Shown piece by piece: positions 8,833 through 16,638 of a DNA stretch of 64,000 bases. The stretch lies in assembly GCF_011752975.1 (NCBI RefSeq), contig NZ_VWWP01000007.1, positions 186,001 to 250,000 on the forward strand, given 5' to 3'. The stretch is from Chryseobacterium sp. Tr-659 (GTDB lineage: Bacteria; Bacteroidota; Bacteroidia; Flavobacteriales; Weeksellaceae). Below the pieces are notes generated by a model. It made no database searches. It was not told where the DNA came from and was given only the letters and a program-made list of their open reading frames with translations. Numbering within the stretch: position 1 is the first letter of the stretch; each line of letters opens with the position of its first letter. The translations under genes and the position numbers were made by a program.

Positions 8833-8858
8833 AAGACACCTTATTGATAAAGTGTCTT
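8833..8858 (+). terminator. Probable terminator after the HD-domain gene
   Basis: AAGACAC (8833-8839) pairs with GTGTCTT (8852-8858) around a 12-nt loop and is followed by T-rich sequence. It lies between convergent genes and may serve both. Confidence 0.55.
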
Positions 8859-8880
8859 GTTTATTTTAGAGATAATTTTC

Positions 8881-9654
8881 TTATTTCTTTTCATTGATAA
8901 ATTCTGCTGCTCTTATCAATACCTGCTCCGGAACTTCCTTGTGTGGTGTATGACCAATCCCGGGAATAATATATTTCTCTGCAGATCCACTCACCTGGGT
9001 AACGGTCTTTTCAACCTGATCCAACGTACCATATTCATCGCTTTCTCCTTGTATAAATAATAACGGGCACTGAATGTCTTTTAAAAGATATTCAATATTC
9101 CAGCTTCTGTAATCATCCCGGGTCCAGGTTTCAGTCCAGGCTTTGAAAAGGTTTTCCACCTTATCGCCATGGTATTTTTGGAGACGTTCTGCAAGGTTTG
9201 TCGTTTTATAGGCATCCCATGCATCGTAAACACCTTTTAATGTTACTTCTTCCACAAAGATATGCCCTGCTTCACAAACAACGGCTTTTATCTTTTCCGG
9301 ATATTTTGCGGCAGTGATCAGAGCGATTGTCCCTCCATCACTGTGCCCAAAAAGAATGGCTTGATCAATATTCATTTCAGTCAGTAAATCATTCAGTACA
9401 TCGGCTTCCAGTTCCATATAATTTACGGGTCTTTCATGGGTCTGCATGGGATCTGATTTCCCGTAGCCTAAACGGTCATAAGCAAGGGTATTGCACTGTG
9501 TTGCTTCGGATAATTGAGAAGGTAAATTTCTCCAAAGCTGTACTGAACCTAATGAATCATGCAGAAAAACAATTGTAGGTCTTTTTTCAAATGTACTATT
9601 GTATTCTATATACAGGTTTTGGCCGCTCACATTTATTATTTTATTCTCTATCAT
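8881..9654 (-). CDS. Alpha/beta-fold hydrolase
   Basis: A 257-aa hydrolase of the alpha/beta superfamily. The catalytic triad is visible: nucleophile Ser in LFGHSDGGT, Asp in FIQGESDEYG and His in IPGIGHTPHKE. HDSLGS forms the oxyanion-loop region (HG-type motif). There is no signal peptide. The frame has an earlier Met at 9711, but ATG 9654 (MIENKIINVSGQ) gives the normal family N-terminus. The substrate cannot be deduced. It is convergent with the HD-domain gene and divergent from the Lrp-type regulator. Confidence 0.87.
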   Translation of the reverse strand: MIENKIINVSGQNLYIEYNSTFEKRPTIVFLHDSLGSVQLWRNLPSQLSEATQCNTLAYDRLGYGKSDPMQTHERPVNYMELEADVLNDLLTEMNIDQAILFGHSDGGTIALITAAKYPEKIKAVVCEAGHIFVEEVTLKGVYDAWDAYKTTNLAERLQKYHGDKVENLFKAWTETWTRDDYRSWNIEYLLKDIQCPLLFIQGESDEYGTLDQVEKTVTQVSGSAEKYIIPGIGHTPHKEVPEQVLIRAAEFINEKK

Positions 9655-9840
9655 TTTTACAATCAATTTAAAGTTTAACACCGATACTTCCACCGATTCA
9701 AATCCGGACAAAAATATTAATTAGCAAAATAAATACGAAATAAAAACTTTAAATATGTAAAAAATCCCACATTTAACATACAAATCAATACATCATTCAT
9801 AAAGCAATCTATTTTTATATATTTACAGGAAAAAATCCGG

Positions 9841-10302
9841 ATGGATATATTAGGAAAACAAGAGCTGGAATTATTAAGAATTCTTCAGAAGAGTTCACGG
9901 TTTGACATTACGGATCTTACTGAAAGATTAAATATGTCCCGTACATCCATATATGACAAGATAAAAAAGCTGGAAAACGAAGGATATATTACCAATTATG
10001 TTGCTCTGATTGATCCGAAAAAGGTAGGTTTAAACTTCACCGTTATTATAACAGTATCGCTGAACAGCCAGCAGATTGAATATGTAGAAGAATTTTCAAG
10101 AAAAATTGCAACGTTGGATGAGGTGGTGGAAGCTTATGTTACCGGAGGGATCTTTGATTATATTTTAAAGGTTGTGGTACAAAGTCCTGAAGCGTTCAGT
10201 GAATTTATTGCGACTAAATTATCTGTCATTCCTCATATCAGTAAAATCAAAAGTTCTTTTGTCATGAATCATATCAAACAGTCTACGGAACTTCATTTTT
10301 AA
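9841..10302 (+). CDS. Lrp/AsnC family transcriptional regulator
   Basis: A 153-aa regulator with the two parts of this family: an N-terminal winged helix-turn-helix (ELELLRILQKSSRFDITDLT, then MSRTSIYDKIKKLENEGYI) and a C-terminal RAM ligand-binding domain with strands VIITVSLNS and AYVTGGIFDYILKVVV. Lrp-type proteins bind amino acids and act as local or global regulators. It is transcribed away from the alpha/beta hydrolase gene, which is one possible target. A strong bidirectional terminator follows. Confidence 0.92.
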   Translation: MDILGKQELELLRILQKSSRFDITDLTERLNMSRTSIYDKIKKLENEGYITNYVALIDPKKVGLNFTVIITVSLNSQQIEYVEEFSRKIATLDEVVEAYVTGGIFDYILKVVVQSPEAFSEFIATKLSVIPHISKIKSSFVMNHIKQSTELHF

Positions 10303-10303
10303 T

Positions 10304-10336
10304 AAAAAAAGGAACCCGTGGCAGGTTCCTTTTTTT
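10304..10336. terminator. Bidirectional terminator between lrp-like gene and nitronate monooxygenase gene
   Basis: AAAAAAAGGAACC (10304-10316) pairs with GGTTCCTTTTTTT (10324-10336) around a 7-nt loop. A tract and T tract flank both sides, so it can work in both directions between these convergent genes. Confidence 0.85.
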
Positions 10337-10339
10337 ATT

Positions 10340-11329
10340 TTATAGGGTAGGTATTTTTACTTCTTCAAATTCTTTTAAGAGATGACTGAAAACGGTTTCC
10401 ACCGGAAGAATATCATTAATCAGGGCCGAAACCTGGCCTATTTCCAGTTCTCCGTCTTCCAACTCTCCTTCAAACATTCCTCTTTTTGCTCTGGCTCTTC
10501 CTAATGAAGCGATTAAGGCTTCTTTACTTCTTCCACTCTGGTAGATGTCTTCCAGCTCGTTGAAAAATTTATTTTTAACCATTCTTACAGGAGCCAGTTC
10601 CTTCAAAGTAAGATGGGTATCTCCTTCCTGCAATTCTGTGATTTTCTTTTTCCAATTTTCATGTGCACTTGCTTCTGTAGTTGCGGCAAAGCGTGATCCG
10701 ATCTGTACACCATCCGCCCCTAAAATCATAGCGGCTTTCATCTGTGAACCTAAAGCAATTCCACCCGCGGCAATTAATGGCTTGGTGATATGCTTTTTTA
10801 CGTTGGGAATCAGACAAAACGTTGTGGTTTCATCACGTCCGTTATGTCCTCCTGCTTCAAAACCTTCGGCTACAATGGCATCTACTCCTGCGTCCTCACA
10901 TTTTACTGCAAATTTGGTAGAAGAGACAACGTGAGCTACTTTTATTCCTTCTTTCTGAAGGGTTTCCGTATAAGTCTTCGGGTTTCCGGCAGAAGTAAAT
11001 ACAATCTTTACTCCTTCTTCCAGAATAATCTGAATAATCTCCTCAAGGTTGGGGTATAACATAGGAACATTAACCCCAAAAGGTTTATCTGTTGCCTGTT
11101 TACATTTCTGAATATTTTCTCTCAGAATATCAGGATACATACTCCCTGCTCCTATTAATCCTAATCCGCCACAATTGGAAACGGCTGATGCCAGTCTCCA
11201 TCCTGAATGCCAGATCATTCCTGCCTGGATAATCGGATATTTGATATTAAAAAGTTGTGAAATTCTATTGTGGCTGGTCTGCATATCATGAATCTTTTTT
11301 GCCGAATTGAAATCTATAAAATTGCTCAT
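10340..11329 (-). CDS. Nitronate monooxygenase (2-nitropropane dioxygenase family)
   Basis: FMN-dependent TIM-barrel enzyme that oxidises alkyl nitronates such as propionate 3-nitronate. Evidence: LFNIKYPIIQAGMIW at the start, GGLGLIGAGSM, VVSSTKFAVKCEDAGVDAIVAEGFEAGGHNGRD (split FMN-binding segment), PLIAAGGIALGSQMKAAMILGADGVQIGSRF (FMN phosphate site). The start is uncertain: Met codons lie at 11350, 11329 and 11284, and the conserved domain starts just after 11284. I use 11329 (329 aa). It is convergent with the Lrp-type gene. Confidence 0.88.
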   Translation of the reverse strand: MSNFIDFNSAKKIHDMQTSHNRISQLFNIKYPIIQAGMIWHSGWRLASAVSNCGGLGLIGAGSMYPDILRENIQKCKQATDKPFGVNVPMLYPNLEEIIQIILEEGVKIVFTSAGNPKTYTETLQKEGIKVAHVVSSTKFAVKCEDAGVDAIVAEGFEAGGHNGRDETTTFCLIPNVKKHITKPLIAAGGIALGSQMKAAMILGADGVQIGSRFAATTEASAHENWKKKITELQEGDTHLTLKELAPVRMVKNKFFNELEDIYQSGRSKEALIASLGRARAKRGMFEGELEDGELEIGQVSALINDILPVETVFSHLLKEFEEVKIPTL

Positions 11330-11401
11330 ATGTAAAAATACTAAAAACAACCATCACCAAACGCTTCTACTAAATAAAAATATACACAAAACCTGAGAGT
11401 A

Positions 11402-11899
11402 TCATTTTCTATATTTATTCAAAATACTATCAATAACAGGACTTATTGTTAAAAAGCTTTGAACAAGTTCATGTATATCTTTCCCTATATCATCTTCTTT
11501 TAACTCTACCCAACCCTGCATTAATGTTAAGGGGCCATAATTTACACTTACATTAGGCCAATCTTTCTGGTATTCTAAAAATTCGCTTCTAAAATCCTGG
11601 GCGAAATTTCTGCTCGATATTTTATAGTTTTTCAATGATCTAAGCTTCAGAGCATGTATATTATAATATATTTTTCTTTCACGAATTGCTTCATCATGGA
11701 TCCAAATCGAAAAGAAAATTCGTCCCTCCGAATCTAAAGGCGACTGTGGATCTCCGGCCCATTCCGGTTTATACACTTTAAGGGCGACAGATTCCAAAAC
11801 CATCTCTACAGACAATTTCAATCCGTTATTACTAAGTATCTTTTCAGGAATTTCAGATGCGGCCAAATGAAATTTTCTAAGGTAAAAAGTATAATCCAT
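11402..11899 (-). CDS. Hypothetical cytoplasmic protein
   Basis: A 165-aa protein with no signal peptide, no membrane helix and no motif I recognise. Base and codon use resemble its neighbours and the frame has a clear ATG start, so I consider it a real gene. Segments such as IHDEAIRERKIYYNIHALKLRSLKNYKISSR (helical, basic) suggest a compact mixed alpha/beta protein. It lies between the nitronate monooxygenase gene and the surA terminator and is not in an obvious operon. Confidence 0.65.
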   Translation of the reverse strand: MDYTFYLRKFHLAASEIPEKILSNNGLKLSVEMVLESVALKVYKPEWAGDPQSPLDSEGRIFFSIWIHDEAIRERKIYYNIHALKLRSLKNYKISSRNFAQDFRSEFLEYQKDWPNVSVNYGPLTLMQGWVELKEDDIGKDIHELVQSFLTISPVIDSILNKYRK

Positions 11900-11953
11900 A
11901 CCCTTAATTTTTGTAAATATATTATACTTTTTTCAGGGCGAGGCAATAAATAA

Positions 11954-11980
11954 AAAACCTTCAGAGATTCTGAAGGTTTT
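11954..11980 (-). terminator. Terminator of the surA-like gene
   Basis: AAAACCTTCAG (11954-11964) and CTGAAGGTTTT (11970-11980) form a perfect 11-bp stem with a 5-nt loop, 4 bp beyond the surA-like stop codon. A T tract follows on the minus strand. Confidence 0.85.
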
Positions 11981-11984
11981 CGTA

Positions 11985-13352
11985 TTATTTTTTCATTGAT
12001 TCTTTTTTCCAGTTCGACTTAAAGTTACAGCTATCGTAACGTCCGTCAATTGAAATAAAGGTTGTTGGCAATTTTGAGTTAACAAATTTTTCAACCATTT
12101 CATTTTTCTTTTTATTCAGCGCCATCTGTTTGATTCTGCTGAAGTCTGTTTCCAGAGTAATCTGGTGAGAAGGAATTACATCGTCAATTTTAATAATCTT
12201 AATTGCTTTTCTTCTGTTCTCTTCATCCTCAAAAGCTGTAGTAATATCTCCTTTGTTCAATCCAGCCAATTCGTAGCTGATCGTTCCCGGAATACTTTCT
12301 CTTTCAATTTTATCAGAACCGTCTGCTCCAGGAATAACTCCTGCGTTGAACTTTGTTCTTTTATCATCTGAAAATTTAAAAGCAGCATCTTTAAATGTCA
12401 TTTTACCGTTTATAATAAGACCTCTGATGCTGTCTAATTTTGCTTTTGCAGTTTTAATCTCTTCATCTGTAGGAGTTGCCTTCAACAAAATATGTCTTGC
12501 ATCATATACTTTCCCAGATTTCTTCAGTAACTGAATAATGTGGAATCCAAATTCAGACTCAATAGGATCTGAAATTTCATTCTCCTGAAGGTTCAGAGCT
12601 GCAGCTTCAAATGGCTTTACCATCTGACCTTTATTGATGTTTTTATACAAACCTCCGTTGGAAGCAGATCCTTCATCTTCAGAATAGATTCTTGCCTGGC
12701 TTTCAAAAGTTTCTCCTCCCAGAATATCCTGTTTGATCTTTTTCAATCTATTAATAAGATCCTGTTTATGAGCTTCTGTCAACGATGGATAGATCATGAT
12801 CTGAGCCAGAGTAACTTCATCTTTAATTTGTGGCAGCTGCGTTTTATACATATTATAAAAGTCAGTAACCTCATTTGGAGTTACGTCAGCTTTATCTGTA
12901 ATTCTCTGATATTTTGCCTGTCCGTAATACTGGTCTGTATCAATTTTTTCGATAGCATTCTTCATCTCATAAGCATTTCTGAACTTATAAGCGGCAAGTA
13001 GTGTTTTTTCGTCAGGAAATTGAGAAAGCAACTGACGGTATTTTGCGTTAGCCTGTTCTTTAATTGCTGCAGAACGGTTTTCAATTAATGTATCTTTTTT
13101 TGCTTCATAAACAAGAAGCTTATTGCTGATAAGGTTTTCCAGGAACTCACATTTATCTGTGTTACTAGCTCCCTGCTGTTTTCCATAATTCATCTGCTCG
13201 ATTACATCAGATTCCAAAACAATCTCATCCCCGATAACAGCTGCAATACCATCCACTAAATCTCCTGGTTTTAACTGGGCATTCATCCTGTTTGAAGAGA
13301 ATATCAAGATGAAAATCCCAAGAAGATAAGTGATTTTTAGTTTATTTGTCAT
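11985..13352 (-). CDS. SurA-like periplasmic peptidylprolyl isomerase/chaperone
   Basis: Periplasmic chaperone for outer-membrane proteins, 455 aa. It has a signal peptide (residues 1-26, ending NAQ), an N-terminal chaperone region with DLVDGIAAVIGDEIVLESDVI typical of SurA, and two parvulin PPIase domains (about 175-280 and 283-385). The first is marked by ESQARIYSEDEGSASNGG and EFGFHIIQLL and the second by ARHILLK and DAAFKFSDDKRTKFNAG. Its stop codon is followed by a strong terminator. It is downstream of the PfkB kinase gene, but has its own -7 box at 13373-13380. Confidence 0.9.
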   Translation of the reverse strand: MTNKLKITYLLGIFILIFSSNRMNAQLKPGDLVDGIAAVIGDEIVLESDVIEQMNYGKQQGASNTDKCEFLENLISNKLLVYEAKKDTLIENRSAAIKEQANAKYRQLLSQFPDEKTLLAAYKFRNAYEMKNAIEKIDTDQYYGQAKYQRITDKADVTPNEVTDFYNMYKTQLPQIKDEVTLAQIMIYPSLTEAHKQDLINRLKKIKQDILGGETFESQARIYSEDEGSASNGGLYKNINKGQMVKPFEAAALNLQENEISDPIESEFGFHIIQLLKKSGKVYDARHILLKATPTDEEIKTAKAKLDSIRGLIINGKMTFKDAAFKFSDDKRTKFNAGVIPGADGSDKIERESIPGTISYELAGLNKGDITTAFEDEENRRKAIKIIKIDDVIPSHQITLETDFSRIKQMALNKKKNEMVEKFVNSKLPTTFISIDGRYDSCNFKSNWKKESMKK

Positions 13353-13372
13353 TTTACTATTTTAACAAGTTG

Positions 13373-13380
13373 CAAATTTA
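13373..13380 (-). promoter_or_regulatory. Probable promoter of the surA-like gene
   Basis: TAAATTTG on the minus strand matches the -7 consensus. A TTGA at 13404-13401 lies near the -33 position (spacing 20 instead of 19). The expected leader is about 15 nt. Confidence 0.45.
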
Positions 13381-13438
13381 GAATTCTTAACGAATTTCAC
13401 TCAATTTTTTATTATAAATATTTCTTAAAAAGACTTAT

Positions 13439-14362
13439 TTATTGTAGTTCAACATCAAATGTCGTTAATTCTTTGAATTGTCTCAATCTGCTGAACATAT
13501 CAGACTCCTCTACTTCCTGGATTCTTTCTGTTCCGAATTTTTCTACTGTAAATGAAGCCATTGCAGATCCTACGATCAATGCAGATTTCATAGTATCGAA
13601 ATCAAATTTTCCTTTTTTAGCAAGGTAAGCAGCAAATCCTCCTGCAAAAGTATCTCCAGCTCCGGTTGGATCGAAAACTTCTTCCAATGGAAGTGCCGGG
13701 ATAGCGAATACTTTATTATCATGGAAAAGCAAAGCTCCGTGCTCTCCTTTTTTAATGATTACATATTCAGGCCCCATTGTATGAATCTTTTTAGCCGCTT
13801 TTACTAAAGAATATTCTCCGGAAAGTTGTCTGGCTTCTTCATCATTGATGGTAATTACGTCTGTTTTTGCAATCATATCCATCAGAATATCCCATGCGCT
13901 GTCCATCCAGAAATTCATTGTATCAAGGATAACAAGCTTAGGACGGTTGTTCATTTTTTCAAGAACTGATAACTGAACTCCAGGGTGTAGGTTTCCAAGT
14001 AACAAAATTTCGGCATCCTGCATTGAATCTGGGATTTTAGGATCGAAGTTTTCCAATACATTAACTTCTGTAGCTAACGTATCTCTGGTATTCAGATCGT
14101 TATGATATCTTCCCGCCCAGAAGAAAGTTTTTCCTTCTTTTACGATTTCAATTCCTTCGATGTTTACTTCTCTGTCTGTGAACATATCAAGATGTTCCTG
14201 TGGAAAGTCTCCTCCTACTACAGAAACAATTCCGGATTTAACGCCTAAAATAGATGAAGTGATCCCAATATAAGTGGCAGCACCGCCTAAGATTTTGTCC
14301 GTTTTACCAAATGGTGTTTCAATTGCATCAAATGCAACACTTCCTACAACTAAAAGTTTCAT
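13439..14362 (-). CDS. PfkB family carbohydrate/nucleoside kinase
   Basis: Ribokinase-fold kinase, 307 aa. It opens with VVGSVAFDAIETPFGKTDKILGGAATYIG, the first PfkB signature region. The second signature, DPTGAGDTFAGGF, contains the GAGD anion hole and catalytic Asp. ITINDEEARQLSG is also typical. Members phosphorylate sugars, adenosine or other small alcohols with ATP; the substrate here is not clear. It follows gldD by 27 bp on the same strand, so it may be co-transcribed with mutY-gldD. Confidence 0.88.
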   Translation of the reverse strand: MKLLVVGSVAFDAIETPFGKTDKILGGAATYIGITSSILGVKSGIVSVVGGDFPQEHLDMFTDREVNIEGIEIVKEGKTFFWAGRYHNDLNTRDTLATEVNVLENFDPKIPDSMQDAEILLLGNLHPGVQLSVLEKMNNRPKLVILDTMNFWMDSAWDILMDMIAKTDVITINDEEARQLSGEYSLVKAAKKIHTMGPEYVIIKKGEHGALLFHDNKVFAIPALPLEEVFDPTGAGDTFAGGFAAYLAKKGKFDFDTMKSALIVGSAMASFTVEKFGTERIQEVEESDMFSRLRQFKELTTFDVELQ

Positions 14363-14389
14363 ATATTTTTCAATGTATATTAAAAGTAA

Positions 14390-14947
14390 TTATTTTTTCC
14401 ATTCAAAAGAATCCAGCAGATGCTTCATATCATTCTTGATATAATTTACTGCAGGAGCCAGAGAGTCCGGTTTCGGTCTCGAATTAAAGTATAAATAAGC
14501 AGTTACAAAATGTTTTGTACTGTCTGTAATGTAAAACTGAAGATTGGATGCACTCTGCCCTTTCAATTCATAGAAGTTTCCGTATACCTTTTTTTCAGGA
14601 TATTCAAAAGATTTTGTATCTATGGAGCTGGCTTTGATGGTATGTTCGTATACCATTTTTTCGGCTTCCTTGATATGATCGGCAAAATCATTCTGTATCG
14701 GATAATAGGTCACAAAAAGCTTAGCCTTCATTTTTGGATAGTTCAGATAGAACCAGCAAGGTTTCTTAGCCGGAGAGATCGAAGCGAACTCCGAATATTC
14801 AAAGGTATAAGCGCAGTTGTTTTCAAACTTTTGATATTTCGGTGCGGGATATTCCAGACGCAGTTCTCCGTAAGGTTTCGGAACAGAGTCTTTTCCACAT
14901 GAAACTAAAAGCAGTGATACAAAAATAAAAATGACTTTTTTAATCAT
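14390..14947 (-). CDS. gldD: Gliding motility lipoprotein GldD
   Basis: Lipoprotein of 185 aa with lipobox LLVSC, followed by PKPYGELRLEYP, the signature start of GldD, and NNCAYTFEYSEFA. GldD is one of the lipoproteins needed for gliding and type IX secretion in Flavobacterium. Its presence in generally non-gliding relatives suggests a secretion role. ATG 14947 is preferred over 14962 because it gives a clean signal sequence (MIKKVIFIF). It lies 44 bp downstream of mutY. In Flavobacterium the order is mutY-ssb-gldE-gldD; here ssb and gldE are absent from between them. Confidence 0.92.
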   Translation of the reverse strand: MIKKVIFIFVSLLLVSCGKDSVPKPYGELRLEYPAPKYQKFENNCAYTFEYSEFASISPAKKPCWFYLNYPKMKAKLFVTYYPIQNDFADHIKEAEKMVYEHTIKASSIDTKSFEYPEKKVYGNFYELKGQSASNLQFYITDSTKHFVTAYLYFNSRPKPDSLAPAVNYIKNDMKHLLDSFEWKK

Positions 14948-14951
14948 TTTG

Positions 14952-14959
14952 CAAAAGTA
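14952..14959 (-). promoter_or_regulatory. Possible -7 box of gldD
   Basis: TACTTTTG on the minus strand matches TAnnTTTG and ends 4 nt before ATG 14947, so a transcript from it would be nearly or fully leaderless. No -33 box is seen. Confidence 0.3.
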
Positions 14960-14991
14960 CAAATTAGATTTCAGATTTCAGAAGACAAATT

Positions 14992-16026
14992 TCAGTCTTT
15001 CAGAGAGTTTTGAATGTAATTTTCCAGAGGCTTTGGAAAAGACTTTTCGTGAGAACCTTTCACATCCGTAATCTGGTACTGATTTTCAGTTATAAAATCA
15101 TTCCATACCTTCTCTGAAGCCACCTCAACATTAAATATTTCAATGCTTAAATTCTTATGGGTAAGCTTATGGGTAACCATTTTTGAATGGGTGATGAACT
15201 GCTCCATACCAGGAGAAATGGACTCAGGAAATTCAAACAGTTTCTTCCAAATAAAGTCATCTTTTCTCTGGCGGATCAAAAATTTTCCGTTTCTATGAAC
15301 AAAATAATAGGTTAAAGCAAGGTCTTCTGTTTTTACTTTTTTTGTTTTTAAAGGATATAAGGAAACTTTCTGAGTGGAAAAAGCCAGGCAGTCTTCATTA
15401 ACAGGGCATTCTCCACAAAGAGGATTTTTGGGTTTACAGATCTCGGAACCGATATCCATCATTGCCTGATTGAAATCGCCCACATTTTCCGGCATCACCA
15501 AAGCTGCCAGTTCAGAGAAATAATTAAAAGCTCTTGAATTTGAGATATCGAAATCATCAGCGAAGAAACGGCTCAGAACACGGTAGAAATTTCCGTCAAC
15601 AGCAGGCATCTTGCCTCCGAAACAAATACTTGAAACAGCTGCAGCGGTGTATTTCCCTACTCCTTTTAATTTTAAGATTTCTTCATACTGATCCGGAAAA
15701 ATACCATGATAATCTGTCATGATCTGCTGTGCAGCTTTATGAATATTGATCGCTCTTGAATAATATCCTAAGCCTTTCCAATATAATAAAACCTCATTTT
15801 CTTCAGCTTCTGCCAAAGTTTTCACATCCGGAAATCTTTCGATAAAATTATTGTAATGGTTTAACCCCTGGTTGATTCTCGTCTGCTGAAATACAATTTC
15901 ACAGATCCAGATTTTATAAGGATCTTTTGTTTGTCTGAAAGGTAAATCACGCGCATTATTCCTGTACCATTCCAGGATTTTGTTACCAATATATAGAAAG
16001 TCTGAATTTCTGCTATCCTTCTCCAA
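14992..16026 (-). CDS. mutY: A/G-specific adenine DNA glycosylase MutY, TTG start
   Basis: Base-excision repair enzyme removing adenine mispaired with 8-oxoguanine. The 344-aa protein has WICEIVFQQTRINQG, the helix-hairpin-helix LKGVGKYTAAAVSSICFG with catalytic Asp in AVDGNFYRVLSR, and the [4Fe-4S] loop C-x6-C-x2-C-x5-C (CKPKNPLCGECPVNEDC). The C-terminal NUDIX-like domain recognises oxoG. No ATG or GTG is available between the upstream in-frame stop and the conserved N-terminus, so TTG 16026 is the only usual start. A -7 box and a 10-bp hairpin lie just upstream. Confidence 0.94.
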   Translation of the reverse strand: MEKDSRNSDFLYIGNKILEWYRNNARDLPFRQTKDPYKIWICEIVFQQTRINQGLNHYNNFIERFPDVKTLAEAEENEVLLYWKGLGYYSRAINIHKAAQQIMTDYHGIFPDQYEEILKLKGVGKYTAAAVSSICFGGKMPAVDGNFYRVLSRFFADDFDISNSRAFNYFSELAALVMPENVGDFNQAMMDIGSEICKPKNPLCGECPVNEDCLAFSTQKVSLYPLKTKKVKTEDLALTYYFVHRNGKFLIRQRKDDFIWKKLFEFPESISPGMEQFITHSKMVTHKLTHKNLSIEIFNVEVASEKVWNDFITENQYQITDVKGSHEKSFPKPLENYIQNSLKD

Positions 16027-16046
16027 AAATTTTTTGTTTATCTGTT

Positions 16047-16093
16047 TATAAGATACTTTGACTTTGCTCCGTATCTTATATTTTGCAAAGATA
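16047..16093 (-). promoter_or_regulatory. mutY promoter box and 5' leader hairpin
   Basis: TATCTTTG at 16093-16086 (minus strand) is a perfect -7 box. The expected start point, near 16080, coincides with the first base of a perfect 10-bp inverted repeat, TATAAGATAC at 16047-16056 and GTATCTTATA at 16071-16080, with a 14-nt loop. The transcript would therefore begin with a stem-loop. The same hairpin could end transcription of the upstream lipoprotein gene. Confidence 0.5.
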
Positions 16094-16097
16094 AAAT

Positions 16098-16571
16098 TTA
16101 TTTATCAGCTTTCACAGAATATACGGGAGCTGCTTTCAGCCATTGATATTTCAGGTTTCTGTCTTTGGCAATGAAACGGAATCCTTCCAGTTTCTTCAGG
16201 TATACATACATTGAATCACTATTCTTGATCTTCAATTTATAAGGAGACAAAAAAAGCATTGGCATTTCCGATGTAGAATCTCTTACCGTTTTCAATACTT
16301 TCCCAGCGCTTACTTTGTAAAGATAAAATGATTTTCCGCGGCCTTTTGAACTGTCAGCCAGCTTTACAGCTGAACTTGCAAGCACAAGTTCACTCTTATC
16401 AAAGCACTCTTCTCTGTTCATTATATAAGCTTTTCCTTCCTGATGTTCATCTGCAAAAAGATCATCTTCATAATGGGCCGGGCTCTGGTATTTTTTTTCA
16501 CAACTTATCAGAAGCACCATCAATACGGCTGGTAAGCCCATGATAAGCTTTTTATTCATATTAAATTTCAT
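16098..16571 (-). CDS. Hypothetical lipoprotein downstream of tssC
   Basis: A 157-aa protein with a lipoprotein signal (lipobox LLISC, Cys about 24) followed by a charged linker and a mostly beta-type domain (KSFYLYKVSAGKVLKTV, FLSPYKLKIKNSDSMYVYLKKLEGF). I do not recognise the family. Bacteroidota T6SS loci encode lipoproteins of similar size, so a T6SS link is possible. However, a strong terminator separates it from tssC, so it is probably transcribed on its own. Confidence 0.7.
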   Translation of the reverse strand: MKFNMNKKLIMGLPAVLMVLLISCEKKYQSPAHYEDDLFADEHQEGKAYIMNREECFDKSELVLASSAVKLADSSKGRGKSFYLYKVSAGKVLKTVRDSTSEMPMLFLSPYKLKIKNSDSMYVYLKKLEGFRFIAKDRNLKYQWLKAAPVYSVKADK

Positions 16572-16585
16572 AGGTGTTGGTAGAA

Positions 16586-16616
16586 AAAAACCGATGTAAA
16601 AGCTGCATCGGTTTTT
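16586..16616 (-). terminator. Terminator of the tssB-tssC operon
   Basis: AAAAACCGATG (16586-16596) pairs with CATCGGTTTTT (16606-16616) around a 9-nt loop, with a further T tract on the minus strand, 22 bp after the tssC stop. It closes the sheath operon. Confidence 0.85.
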
Positions 16617-16638
16617 GTTATTTTAAAATAAGTTGATT

